From the NCBI GenBank assembly GCA_028281445.1, contig JANQJW010000070.1:25811-89810 (forward strand): 64,000 bases of DNA, read 5' to 3'. This stretch comes from Planctomycetota bacterium. Lineage in GTDB: Bacteria; Planctomycetota; PLA2; JAEUHO01. Position numbers and translations under genes: made by a program. The notes beneath the pieces are model-generated. The model had not been told where the DNA came from, searched no databases, and saw only the letters and a list, made by a program, of their open reading frames with translations. The first letter of the stretch is position 1. Every line of letters begins with the position of its first letter. Below, piece after piece: positions 35,729 to 43,707 of this stretch.

Positions 35729-36040
35729 CTAGAACCACCCGAACGCCTCGAGATCGATCGATTCGTCGGCGCTGAACCGTACGCCCTCGGCTCGCAGCCG
35801 CTTGACCTGCTCCGCTCGCGCAGGCGTATCAGCGGGTAGGGAAATACGACCCGCGGCGTTGACGACACGATGCCAGGGGACCTTGGTGTCTTCGCCCAGC
35901 CCCGCCAGTGCGAAGCCGACGAGGCGTGGCGTCGTGCCCACGACCTGCGCGGAGACGTCCCCGTAGGTTGTCACGCGACCCGAAGGCACCTCGCTCACGA
36001 CCGCGAGCAGTCGATCGAAGACGTTCGGTCGCTTGTTCAC
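35729..36040 (-). CDS. atl: Alkyltransferase-like protein (ATL, DNA lesion recognition)
   Basis: A 103-residue protein homologous to the C-terminal domain of O6-alkylguanine-DNA alkyltransferase: VSEVPSGRVTTYGDVSAQVV, then VGFALAGLGEDTKVPWHRVV and GRISLPADTPARAEQVKRLR. The alkyl-acceptor motif PCHRV is PWHRV here, so the reactive Cys is replaced by Trp. This is the signature of ATL proteins, which bind O6-alkylguanine without repairing it and hand it to nucleotide excision repair. It is a stand-alone gene. Confidence 0.9.
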   Translation of the reverse strand: MNKRPNVFDRLLAVVSEVPSGRVTTYGDVSAQVVGTTPRLVGFALAGLGEDTKVPWHRVVNAAGRISLPADTPARAEQVKRLRAEGVRFSADESIDLEAFGWF

Positions 36041-36333
36041 ACGTCGAGGCTAGCACAAGAGGAATGGTCGGCCTGCGACACGACAAGTCCGGCAGCTCAT
36101 CCCCCTCTATGCAACGGGGTCCAATGTGGCCCCCCCTGTACGCCCCGATCCCGACTGAGCGCGACCGTCTCGGGCACGGACTCACGAACGCTGGCTCCGA
36201 AGACCGTTGCGGAGGTGTGCGCGAGCGTGCACATCGGCGGGCACGACCAGGGACACAGGGGCGGGCCTCTACTGCGGTCACGCCGATTGGCTCCGCTGCC
36301 CAGGCCGGGTGACCCGGCCTGCAAGGTCGGCGG

Positions 36334-36699
36334 TCACGTAAGGCAACGACAAGCCAGCGTGCGTGAGCAGCCAGCAGCACATTGTCCCCCGTTCGCATTG
36401 GGCAGTTCCGCCAGCAGAACTGGGAACGGTGCCGCTTCAATCGCACGGAGCGCCTCCTGAAACACCCGAACGCCAGACCAGTTCGACACGCGCTCTAGCG
36501 CAGCGTCCATGTCCGGATGGGAGCATGCCGTCTCCCGCCACAGGTCGAAGGCATCATGCTCGCGCTCATTGCCCTTCCACGACAGGTCCAGCACCCAGTA
36601 ACCGTCCTCGCTCAGGACTACCGGTCCTACAGGACAGGGCTTCGCAGCCCCGTCCTTCATGCAGTTGCAGCCGACGTTCGCGTCAAGTCCCACGTACAC
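36334..36699 (-). CDS. Conserved hypothetical protein, possibly 3'-truncated
   Basis: A 121-residue protein starting MYVGLDANVGCNCMKDG. The phrases CSHPDMDAALERVSNWSGVR and FPVLLAELPNANGG resemble a family of small cytosolic proteins of unknown function. In homologues that I remember, the A-E-L-P-x-A-N-G-G stretch is followed by a helical tail. Here it changes to QCAAGCSRTLACRCLT, which looks like out-of-frame or foreign sequence. I suspect loss of the true C-terminus. Confidence 0.5.
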   Translation of the reverse strand: MYVGLDANVGCNCMKDGAAKPCPVGPVVLSEDGYWVLDLSWKGNEREHDAFDLWRETACSHPDMDAALERVSNWSGVRVFQEALRAIEAAPFPVLLAELPNANGGQCAAGCSRTLACRCLT

Positions 36700-36976
36700 A
36701 CTCTACCGGGGTGGCCAACTGTCATTCCGAATCACATCGTGTCCCGCGACAGTGCCGTCGCGAGCGATGCCTGCGCCGCGTACGCATTGCTGCGTTCATG
36801 GGCGCGCTACGCACGGTGCAGGCCGGACCCGAGGGGCGACCCCACGCTTGTGCATCGTCTAGTACATGTGGCCGGGCGGCGGCACGCGCGCGGGTGAGTT
36901 CCTCAACGTTCTCTCTTTGCCCGTGCCGAGATCGACTTCAATCTGTATGTGATGGGGGCGACCGAGGAGACCGAAG

Positions 36977-37291
36977 ATGAGCCCCGACGCCAGTGATCTT
37001 GACTCGCTCTTCGCGCGCGTTCGGGAGCGCTACGAACGCTTTGAGCCCGACGCGGAAGGCAGGCAGCGACTTCTGGACCACCTGCGCAACCTCGCCCGAT
37101 TTGACGAGGAGCCCCTGGACTACGACCAAGAGGCTCGCTCGGAGTTTCCCGACCGCCTCCCCGTGGCCTATGCGGTCTGCCACCCCGAGTGCGGCCGGGC
37201 CGAGTTCATCGTGGAAGGCAGCACGCAGGCGTGCCAGCGATGTGGCGGCCTCATGTTCCGCACTGACACCCGGTGGTACAGCAGCGCGTAG
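36977..37291 (+). CDS. Small hypothetical protein with a zinc-ribbon-like C-terminus
   Basis: A 104-residue protein (ATG 36977, with GAGGAGA 8 nt upstream). It is acidic and helical at the start (DLDSLFARVRERYERFEPDA and LLDHLRNLARFDEEPLDYDQ), then has four cysteines arranged as AVCHPECGRAEFIVEG and QACQRCGGLMF, suiting a zinc ribbon. I recognise no family. It is not in an obvious operon. Confidence 0.6.
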   Translation: MSPDASDLDSLFARVRERYERFEPDAEGRQRLLDHLRNLARFDEEPLDYDQEARSEFPDRLPVAYAVCHPECGRAEFIVEGSTQACQRCGGLMFRTDTRWYSSA

Positions 37292-37611
37292 GTGTTTCAG
37301 CGACTGGCACTGCCCGCACGGCGCATGAGATCCTCTGGCACCGGGCGCGCCCTATTCCGGCGACTCACCGCGGAGATGCTTCCAGTACCGCTCGGGGGCA
37401 TCGAGGATCCCCATTGTGATCTGAAGGTGGCTCGTCTCTTCCAGCGAGCTGTCGGCCGGCTGTGGACGGGAGTCGCCCAGACCAGTCACACATCGTGATC
37501 GTTGAACAAGCTCGAACTCAACATGTAGTTCACGTTCACGCACCGGAGTCGAAGGCCAACGTCCCGACACGCACTGGCGGTCTGCGGCGAGATCATGCGT
37601 ACCATTCGCGC
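37292..37611. other. Intergenic stretch without a convincing gene
   Basis: About 320 nt. A minus-strand frame of 72 residues (37352-37570, ending LDAPERYWKHLRGESPE) is open but has no ribosome-binding site or recognisable motif. It could be a remnant. No clear promoter or hairpin is seen. Confidence 0.4.
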
Positions 37612-38592
37612 ATGATCCGCACTGCGCTTGCCGTCCTGGCCGCTCTGGTTCTGTCCATGCTCGCCGCGCCCGTGGTGAGCGCAGAGGAAACGCGCGCGAG
37701 TGTGCGAGACAGCATCACCAACGAGACCGTGCGGGGGTGCGATCATTCGCTACAGCGGTGTTCGAGTCGCTGGAGCTACGAGTTTCGGGCCGCCTACCAG
37801 CATCAGTTCGAAACAGGACTCGACGACGGCGGTCGACTCGCGGTGGACCGCTTCGCCGCGCAGGCGCGAATCGGGTACGCGCCCACGGAGCGAACCCAGT
37901 TCGGGCTGTCGCTGGGATACCGCCACGATGCGCACGACTTCAGCGGCCAGGGACAGACCTTTCCCGCACGCCCTTGGAACAACATCCACTTCGCCAGCAT
38001 CACGGCTCCAATCGCCTTTTCCGTCAGCTGTCGATGGTCCGTGCGGTTGCTTCCCACGATCCGCACGGCGTTCGAGGATGGCGCGTCGTGGGAAGACGGC
38101 GTTGCCGGTGGCGGAATCTTCGGCGCGACCTACCGAGTCAATCGTTGCCTGACGATCGGCCCGGCAGTCGGAGTCCTCACGCAGATCGAGGACGATCCGT
38201 TGCTCTTCCCGTTCGTCTTCGTCGACTGGACGATCAGCTCCAAACTTCGCCTTCGAAGCGGGCGGGGGCTGGCGGCAACCCAGGGCTTCGGTGTGTTCCT
38301 CGAGTGGCTCCCGAACTCACGCTGGCGCTTCTCTCTCGGCGGCCGCAGCGAACGACTGCGCTTTCGGCTCGACGATCGCGGCGTTGCGCCGGGTGGCGTG
38401 GGCGAACACGCAGGGACCTGGCTCTTCGCCGGGGGGACGTTGCGCCTCGGTCGACGGGCCGAGGTCACGCTCTCCACCGGAGCCTCGCTGTTCGGTAGCC
38501 TCCGTCTCGAGGATCGAGTCGGGAACCTCCTTGCGCGGGACGACTACGACGCAGCACCGTTCGTGGCCCTCGACGTCCAACTGGACATCTGA
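37612..38592 (+). CDS. Outer-membrane beta-barrel protein (DUF6268-like)
   Basis: A 326-residue protein from ATG 37612 with a signal peptide (MIRTALAVLAALVLSMLAAP, cut near VVSA). The mature part is a series of amphipathic strands with alternating aromatic residues, for example WSYEFRAAYQHQFETGL, FGLSLGYRHDAHDF, WRFSLGGRSERLRF and GTWLFAGGTLRLGRRAEVTL. It ends in the strand APFVALDVQLDI. The pattern matches DUF6268-type outer-membrane barrels. The role is unknown. Confidence 0.7.
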   Translation: MIRTALAVLAALVLSMLAAPVVSAEETRASVRDSITNETVRGCDHSLQRCSSRWSYEFRAAYQHQFETGLDDGGRLAVDRFAAQARIGYAPTERTQFGLSLGYRHDAHDFSGQGQTFPARPWNNIHFASITAPIAFSVSCRWSVRLLPTIRTAFEDGASWEDGVAGGGIFGATYRVNRCLTIGPAVGVLTQIEDDPLLFPFVFVDWTISSKLRLRSGRGLAATQGFGVFLEWLPNSRWRFSLGGRSERLRFRLDDRGVAPGGVGEHAGTWLFAGGTLRLGRRAEVTLSTGASLFGSLRLEDRVGNLLARDDYDAAPFVALDVQLDI

Positions 38593-38694
38593 CCTTCGAA
38601 CCCTCGTTCGCCGGCACGGATCGGGCACAATCGGGATGCACCCCGGGTTGGGTGCGCGGGTGTCCGATCCGGCATCCAGGGACGGAGTTTCTGC

Positions 38695-39252
38695 ATGACC
38701 CATCGGTTCCCCTGCCCCGTGGCCACGATCTTCTCGCGCCGCGTGCGCCCGGGCTTCGAAGAGCGCTACGAGGAGTGGATGTCGGGCATTGTCCGCGCCA
38801 CCAACGCGTTCCCGGGAAGCCAGGGCACGACCGTGCTGCGGCCGACAGCCGGTCGCGCCGAGTACCTCGCGATCGTCCAGTTCGACTCCGCGCGCAACCT
38901 CGAGCGTTGGCTCGAGTCAGACGAGCGCGCGTCGTGGCTGGGCAAGCTCGAAGACATCACGCTCGAGTCCGAGGAAATCTCGTCCATGACCGGCATGGAG
39001 CGCTGGTTCACGCTGCCCGACCGGGCGGTCTCCCAAGCGCCGCCGAAGCACAAGATGGCCGTCGTCATCTTCCTCGGCATCTACCCGCTCATCCTGCTCG
39101 TAGGCGCCCTGCTTCAACCACTCATCCGGGACTGGCCTGTGGCGCCGGGCATCCTCGTGTCGCTGCTGCTCACCATCCCCCTCATGACATGGATCGTGAT
39201 GCCGTTGCTTACCCGCCTGTTCTTCGGCTGGCTCTATCCGGAGCAGCCATGA
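38695..39252 (+). CDS. Antibiotic-biosynthesis-monooxygenase (ABM) domain membrane protein
   Basis: A 185-residue protein (GGACGGAG upstream). Residues ~8-100 form a ferredoxin-like ABM domain (TIFSRRVRPGFEERYEEWMS, FPGSQGTTVLRP, YLAIVQFDSARNLERWLESD). Two membrane helices follow: MAVVIFLGIYPLILLVGALL (~120-142) and ILVSLLLTIPLMTWIVMPLL (~152-172). Such ABM proteins with a two-helix tail are widespread, but their substrate is unknown. It lies 162 nt upstream of the selenoprotein candidate in the same direction; co-transcription is possible but unproven. Confidence 0.85.
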   Translation: MTHRFPCPVATIFSRRVRPGFEERYEEWMSGIVRATNAFPGSQGTTVLRPTAGRAEYLAIVQFDSARNLERWLESDERASWLGKLEDITLESEEISSMTGMERWFTLPDRAVSQAPPKHKMAVVIFLGIYPLILLVGALLQPLIRDWPVAPGILVSLLLTIPLMTWIVMPLLTRLFFGWLYPEQP

Positions 39253-39414
39253 GCCCCGACTGACGCGCGGCGGGGGCTACTGCACCCTGGCAGCGGCACG
39301 CAGTGCATGAGGAGAGCGGGCCATCGGGCCCGGGTCGACGGGGGGCGCATGCTTGGCGGGCGTCCGGACGCTAGGATCGCGCACTGATTCGCGGGAGTCA
39401 GGTGGAGGTGTCGA

Positions 39415-40518
39415 ATGCGCCATGTCCTCGCCGGAGGCAGCGTCCTTCTTTTGGTGTTGCTCGCGCTGCCCGCATACGCCGGTGGCGACCTCGAAGTGGG
39501 GAAGGGAAAGACCATCGATCGCCTCGGGATGGGCACGCATCACTACGGCGCCGAGGTCGGCGTAGACGACCTGCGCGGCAAGGTCGTCATGTTCGCGCTG
39601 TGGGGGACCTGAGGCGCCTGCACCGTGGTCACCCCACACCTGGCCGGTCTGGCCAAGCGTCTCGGCGGCAAGAAGTTCCACCTGATCGTCAGCACGAACC
39701 CGGGGGACATCGAGAGGCTTGCGAAGCACCTGCGCGCGGAAGGACTCACCGAGGCAATCCCGGGTGTGACCGTCGCCGGCGGCGCGGGCCACCCGGAGTG
39801 GGGCGGTGCCGTGCAGGTCCCCTACTACGTCCTCTTCGATCACACCGGGAAGCTGGTGCGCCACCGCAAGTGCGGCGACGACCACGAGGGCGCCGACGGG
39901 CTGCAGATGATCGAGTGGGTCGACAAGCTCCTCGCGCAGATCCCGCCGATCGCGGTAGGGGAAGAGCCTTACACAGCCCTCGCCGATGTCGCGAAGCAGA
40001 TTGCCTTCAAGAAGAAGCTGGCCGCGAACGTCAAGCAGCTCGAAGCCGAGGCGCCGGAAGCCGAGGGCGAGCGAGTGGAGGAGATCAAGCGCCTCCTCGA
40101 ACGCGTCGCGGCCTGGCGCGACGAGGAGATCGCGACCGCACTTGCGTACCTGGGAACCGAGCCGAAGCAGACCGTGCCCGCGCTCAAGGCCCTCTCGGGC
40201 GAGCTGAAGGGAACGGCCCTCGTTGCGCCGGTCGAAGAGAAGTTGAAGGCGATGCGCAAGGCGCCGGAGCTCAAGTCGGCGCTGAAGCTCGCCGCCGCGC
40301 TCGAGAAGACGCAGAAGAAGCTCGACAAGCTCAAGGTGCCGAAGGCCGCCGCCAACCGAGGCGTGAAGACGTTCCGGCTCGACGACCCCGACTGCCGGAA
40401 GAAGCACGAAAAGGCGCTGGCCCGCGAGGCCAAAGCCCTGCGCAAGGCGCTCGAGGGGCATGAGGGGCTCCCGTTCGCCCAGCGGGTGCAGGAGATGATC
40501 GCGAAGCTCGAGGGCTGA
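39415..40518 (+). CDS. Secreted TlpA/thioredoxin-like selenoprotein candidate (in-frame UGA, U-G-A-C motif)
   Basis: A 367-residue protein if TGA 39610-39612 is read as selenocysteine (residue 66). GGAGG precedes ATG 39415 and a signal peptide follows (MRHVLAGGSVLLLVLLALPA). The thioredoxin-like domain has LRGKVVMFALWGT, then U-G-A-C, then TPHLAGLAKRLGGKKFHLIV, and later VQVPYYVLFDHTGKLVRHRK with the cis-proline. In TlpA proteins LRGKVV...W is followed by CxxC, so the UGA replaces the nucleophilic first cysteine. The frame is identical on both sides and stays open for 302 codons. A GGUCU-loop hairpin sits 28 nt after the UGA. The C-terminal ~190 residues are a Lys/Glu/Ala-rich helical region. 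It probably acts as an exported thiol reductase or peroxide sensor. Confidence 0.8.
39641..39655 (+). promoter_or_regulatory. SECIS-like stem-loop downstream of the in-frame UGA
   Basis: TGGCC and GGCCA pair perfectly (5 bp) around the loop GGTCT. The loop starts 33 nt after the UGA, within the range usual for bacterial SECIS elements, which lie inside the coding sequence just after the codon. A G-G-U-C-U apical loop is also what I remember for the E. coli fdhF element bound by SelB. The lower stem is weak, and GGCC palindromes are common in GC-rich DNA, so the hairpin alone would prove little. Confidence 0.55.
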
Positions 40519-40527
40519 AGCGAACCG

Positions 40528-40542
40528 GGCCGCCTTGCGGCC
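40528..40542. terminator. Bidirectional hairpin between convergent genes
   Basis: GGCCGC and GCGGCC pair perfectly around CTT in the 28-nt gap between the selenoprotein stop and the tadC stop. It could end transcription from both sides. No U-run is present. Confidence 0.45.
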
Positions 40543-40546
40543 ATCC

Positions 40547-41452
40547 TCACGCGCCCGGTATCTCCCGGAGGACGGACCCAGCCAACTTCATGAAGGCGTA
40601 TAGCGCCGGCCCCAACGTCCAGATGAAGATCGCGGGGAGAAAGCAGAGCACCACCGGGAAGACGAGCTTCACCGGTAGCGATTGTGCCTTCTCCAGTCCG
40701 CCCGCTTGCCGGCGGAGCCGGAGTTCCTCTGCCTGGTGCTGCAGAACTTCCGCCAGGCCCGCGCCGACCTGCTCTGCGTGTACCAGCCCATTCACGAACA
40801 TCGTCACCGACGTAACGTCGAGACGTTCCGACATGCGCCGAAGCGCGTCGACGCGCGGCACACCGGCGAGCACCTCGCGTTGAACGGTCTGAAACTCGCG
40901 CGTCAGCGGACGGCTCGGGTCGGCCGACTCGACGACCTGAACGAGAGCTCCTTGGAAGCCGAGCCCCGCCCGCGCAAGCGTCGCGAAGATCTCGAGGTCG
41001 GGAGGCAGATCCGCTTCCACCTCGCGGACCAGATCGCGCCGTCTACGCCGCACGTACAGCCAGGGGCCGAGCGACGCGAGCGTCCCCACGACCCACGGGA
41101 GCGCGTCGATCATGGGGGCGAGGAGTTGCCCGGAGCCGCCCGGGATCTCCTCCAACCAACGCGCGCCCATCTGATAGAGGGAGGTCTGCGTGACGAGGTA
41201 GCCGCCCAACACGCCAAGCGTGACGAAAGCGATGCACGCCACGATGAACCGGTCCGAGGCGCCGGGGGTGTTGAAACCGGCCCGGATCAGCCAGCGGGAT
41301 AGAGGGCGGCGTTCGTCGATGTCACGCGTTGCCTCCGCGTCGGCTCCGTAGAGACGCGCCCTGAGAGCTTGTCGACTCTCGAGCCAAGCGAGCCCCAACC
41401 ACAGGCCCATCGCCAGGCCGACCCAGAGCGCGCTGACCAGGAAGACCGTCAT
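40547..41452 (-). CDS. tadC: Tad pilus assembly inner-membrane protein TadC
   Basis: A 301-residue protein, ATG 41452 with AGGAG upstream. It belongs to the GspF/T2SSF family: hydrophobic helices at ~3-20, ~70-90 and ~115-135, then the cytoplasmic core DLPPDLEIFATLARAGLGFQ, LTREFQTVQREVLAGVPRVD and SVTMFVNGLVHAEQVGAGLA, and a last pair of helices (LVFPVVLCFLPAIFIWTLG). With TadB it forms the platform on which the CpaF ATPase drives Flp pilin assembly. It is the last gene of the operon. Confidence 0.9.
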   Translation of the reverse strand: MTVFLVSALWVGLAMGLWLGLAWLESRQALRARLYGADAEATRDIDERRPLSRWLIRAGFNTPGASDRFIVACIAFVTLGVLGGYLVTQTSLYQMGARWLEEIPGGSGQLLAPMIDALPWVVGTLASLGPWLYVRRRRRDLVREVEADLPPDLEIFATLARAGLGFQGALVQVVESADPSRPLTREFQTVQREVLAGVPRVDALRRMSERLDVTSVTMFVNGLVHAEQVGAGLAEVLQHQAEELRLRRQAGGLEKAQSLPVKLVFPVVLCFLPAIFIWTLGPALYAFMKLAGSVLREIPGA

Positions 41453-41462
41453 GGGAGCACTC

Positions 41463-42308
41463 CTAGTATCGGATCCGAACCAAACGGGAGATCCAGCCCG
41501 CACCGAGCGCTTGGAGCACAGCGCCGAGCGCCACGAGACCCTGCCCCAGGCCTGTACCGAGGAACCCCTCCATGGGCTCCGGATTCGCACGCCACATGAG
41601 CGCCGCAAGGACGTAGGTGAGAGCGAAGATCCCAAGGACGGAGAAGCGCGCCTCCGCCGATTGCGATCGGATGCGACGCCCCACCTCCGCGCGGTCGCGG
41701 ATGAATCGGCCGGTGGTAGCCAGCGTTCGGGCGAGGCTGCCTCCGCCCTCCCAGTGAACGGCCAGAGCGAAGTAGAAGAGCCGAAAGGACTCCAGCCGAA
41801 CGCTGCGAGCGGTGTCCTTGCACGCGAAGACCGGGTCCTCTCCATGTTGGATGCGGGCCAGGAAGTGCACCAGCTGCGGCCGTATCGGCGGCTTGGCGAT
41901 CTCGGCTGCGTCTCCGAGCGCGTCCGAGATACCCACGCCGGCGCGCAGGGAGCTCACCGTGATGTCGATCGCCTCCGCCAGTTGCCTTTCGAGCCTCTGC
42001 CGGCGCCTCTCGGCGAGCGTCCCGGCGAGCAAAGCGACCACCACGATGGTCGCCACCCCAGCCGCCAGCCCCAGAGCCGGGGGCGTGCCAAGCAACACGG
42101 CTCCTAGGCCGACGGCCAAGCCCACGGCCGGGGAGACGAGCTGAGGCGGCCGCCAAGCGCGCGCGGGAGGCGACGCCTCCCCGCCGGCAGACACGGCAAC
42201 GGTTCCGCGGTCGAACTGCGCGAGGATGCGCGCGCGGGCGCTCGCACGCTGCCAGGCGACGAACAGGAGGCCCGCGACGACGAACATGATGACGATCGTC
42301 TCAGCCAC
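41463..42308 (-). CDS. tadB: Tad pilus assembly inner-membrane protein TadB
   Basis: A 281-residue protein starting at GTG 42308, which overlaps the end of cpaF by 8 nt. Hydrophobic helices at the N-terminus ([17 protein letters not shown]) and at ~55-95 precede the T2SSF core (LAEAIDITVSSLRAGVGISD, RLFYFALAVHWEGGGSLART). Further helices close the protein. It is the partner of TadC. The tight spacing shows co-translation with cpaF and tadC. Confidence 0.9.
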   Translation of the reverse strand: MAETIVIMFVVAGLLFVAWQRASARARILAQFDRGTVAVSAGGEASPPARAWRPPQLVSPAVGLAVGLGAVLLGTPPALGLAAGVATIVVVALLAGTLAERRRQRLERQLAEAIDITVSSLRAGVGISDALGDAAEIAKPPIRPQLVHFLARIQHGEDPVFACKDTARSVRLESFRLFYFALAVHWEGGGSLARTLATTGRFIRDRAEVGRRIRSQSAEARFSVLGIFALTYVLAALMWRANPEPMEGFLGTGLGQGLVALGAVLQALGAGWISRLVRIRY

Positions 42309-43707
42309 GGTCCGGCGCTCCCTTCGGCGCGCGGAAGATGTCCAGCGGGACCTCGTCCCCCCGTTCACGAAGCTCATCGGCGAGACGCGGCACGACGCCC
42401 GTTGCATGGAACTCGCCACGGATGCGGCGGCCACCGCGGCCGCTCCGCTTGAAGACGAAGAGGTCGTTCGTGAGGACGGTGCTTTCCTCGAGGCCCACGA
42501 CTTCCGAGATGCTCTCGATCCGGCGCACGCCGTCTTCGAATCTGCGCACGTGCACGAGGACCTGCAGAGCTCCCACCATCTGCTCACGGATGGCCCGTGA
42601 CGGCAGTTCGAGCCCTGACATGAGCACCATTGTTTCCAGGCGGCTCAGGGCGTCTCGCGGACCGTTCGCGTGAATCGTGCTCAGGCTTCCCTCATGGCCC
42701 GTGTTCATGGCTTGCAGCATGTCCAACGCTTCGCCGCCCCGCACTTCGCCGACGATGACACGGTCAGGGCGCATGCGCAGGCTGTTGATCACCAACTCTC
42801 GTTGGCGGACGACACCTTGGCCCTCGATGTTGGCCGGACGCGTTTCCAATCGCACGACGTTCGGCTGATCGAGGATCAGCTCAGCAGCGTCCTCGATCGT
42901 GACGATCCGCTCGGACACGGGAATCGACTCCGCGAGGGCGCCCAGGAGAGTGGACTTTCCGGCGCCGGTGCCGCCCGAGATCAAGATGTTCTTCTTCAGC
43001 CGAACGGCGAGATCGAGATACACGAGCATTCCCTGCGAGAACTCGTGCAGCGACAGGAGGTCCTGCTGCGTGAGACGGTGGTGGCCAAAGCGGCGGATGG
43101 AGAGCGTCGGCCCATCGATGGACACGGGGGGGAGCGTGGCATTCACACGGCTGCCGTCCGGCAACCGCGCGTCGAGAAGAGGAGACGCGGTGTCGATGCG
43201 CCGCCCGACGCGGGCCGCGATCCTCTCGATCACTCTCCGGATGTGCTCGTGGTCGCGGAAGCGGACATCGGTCTCCTCGAGCCCTCCGAATCGCTCGATG
43301 TAGATCTCGGTCGGACCGTTCACGAGAATGTCCGTCACCGCAGGATCGGCCATCAGGGGCGCGAGCGGGCCCAGGCCGATGACCTCGTCGGTCAGTTCCT
43401 CGGCGAGCCGCGTGCGCTCGGTCTCGTTTAGGGCCACGCCCTCGTCGAGCACGCGTCCGACAAAGTCGTTGACCGTCTCGCGGATCTCCTCTTCCGAGCT
43501 CGTGGCCTGCTCCCCGAGCTCCTCGAGCAGGCGGGAGAACAACGCAGACTTGATCTCGTGATACCCCGATAGCGACCGAGCCCCCGATCGCTCCTCGCGC
43601 TCTTCTGTGGGCTGCTGGCCTACCACACGCTGGGCGAGGCGTCGGGACCCCGTCTGCGCTACAGAGCGACGGAAATGTTCGCGCAGGGAGCGGTCCGCCT
43701 GCCTCAC
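42301..43707 (-). CDS. cpaF: Tad pilus secretion ATPase CpaF/TadA
   Basis: A 468-residue protein of the GspE/VirB11 ATPase class. The start is GTG 43707, which overlaps the cpaE stop (GTGA); an earlier ATG at 43782 lies inside cpaE. The N-terminal domain has [20 protein letters not shown] and [18 protein letters not shown]. Walker A is [17 protein letters not shown] (~245). The His/Asp boxes appear as [20 protein letters not shown] and [20 protein letters not shown]. It powers pilus extension and probably retraction. Confidence 0.95.
   Translation of the reverse strand: MRQADRSLREHFRRSVAQTGSRRLAQRVVGQQPTEEREERSGARSLSGYHEIKSALFSRLLEELGEQATSSEEEIRETVNDFVGRVLDEGVALNETERTRLAEELTDEVIGLGPLAPLMADPAVTDILVNGPTEIYIERFGGLEETDVRFRDHEHIRRVIERIAARVGRRIDTASPLLDARLPDGSRVNATLPPVSIDGPTLSIRRFGHHRLTQQDLLSLHEFSQGMLVYLDLAVRLKKNILISGGTGAGKSTLLGALAESIPVSERIVTIEDAAELILDQPNVVRLETRPANIEGQGVVRQRELVINSLRMRPDRVIVGEVRGGEALDMLQAMNTGHEGSLSTIHANGPRDALSRLETMVLMSGLELPSRAIREQMVGALQVLVHVRRFEDGVRRIESISEVVGLEESTVLTNDLFVFKRSGRGGRRIRGEFHATGVVPRLADELRERGDEVPLDIFRAPKGAPDRG

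Noticed and set aside
37352..37570. 72-codon minus-strand frame between the zinc-ribbon and barrel genes
   Set aside because: It has no ribosome-binding site, no recognisable motif and no signal of conservation that I can see. It is kept only as a possible remnant.
39610..39612. The TGA as a pseudogene stop or as genome-wide UGA recoding
   Set aside because: UGA ends other genes here, which speaks against recoding. The exact placement at the redox nucleophile, the intact downstream frame and the hairpin make random decay less likely, although a point error cannot be excluded from sequence alone.
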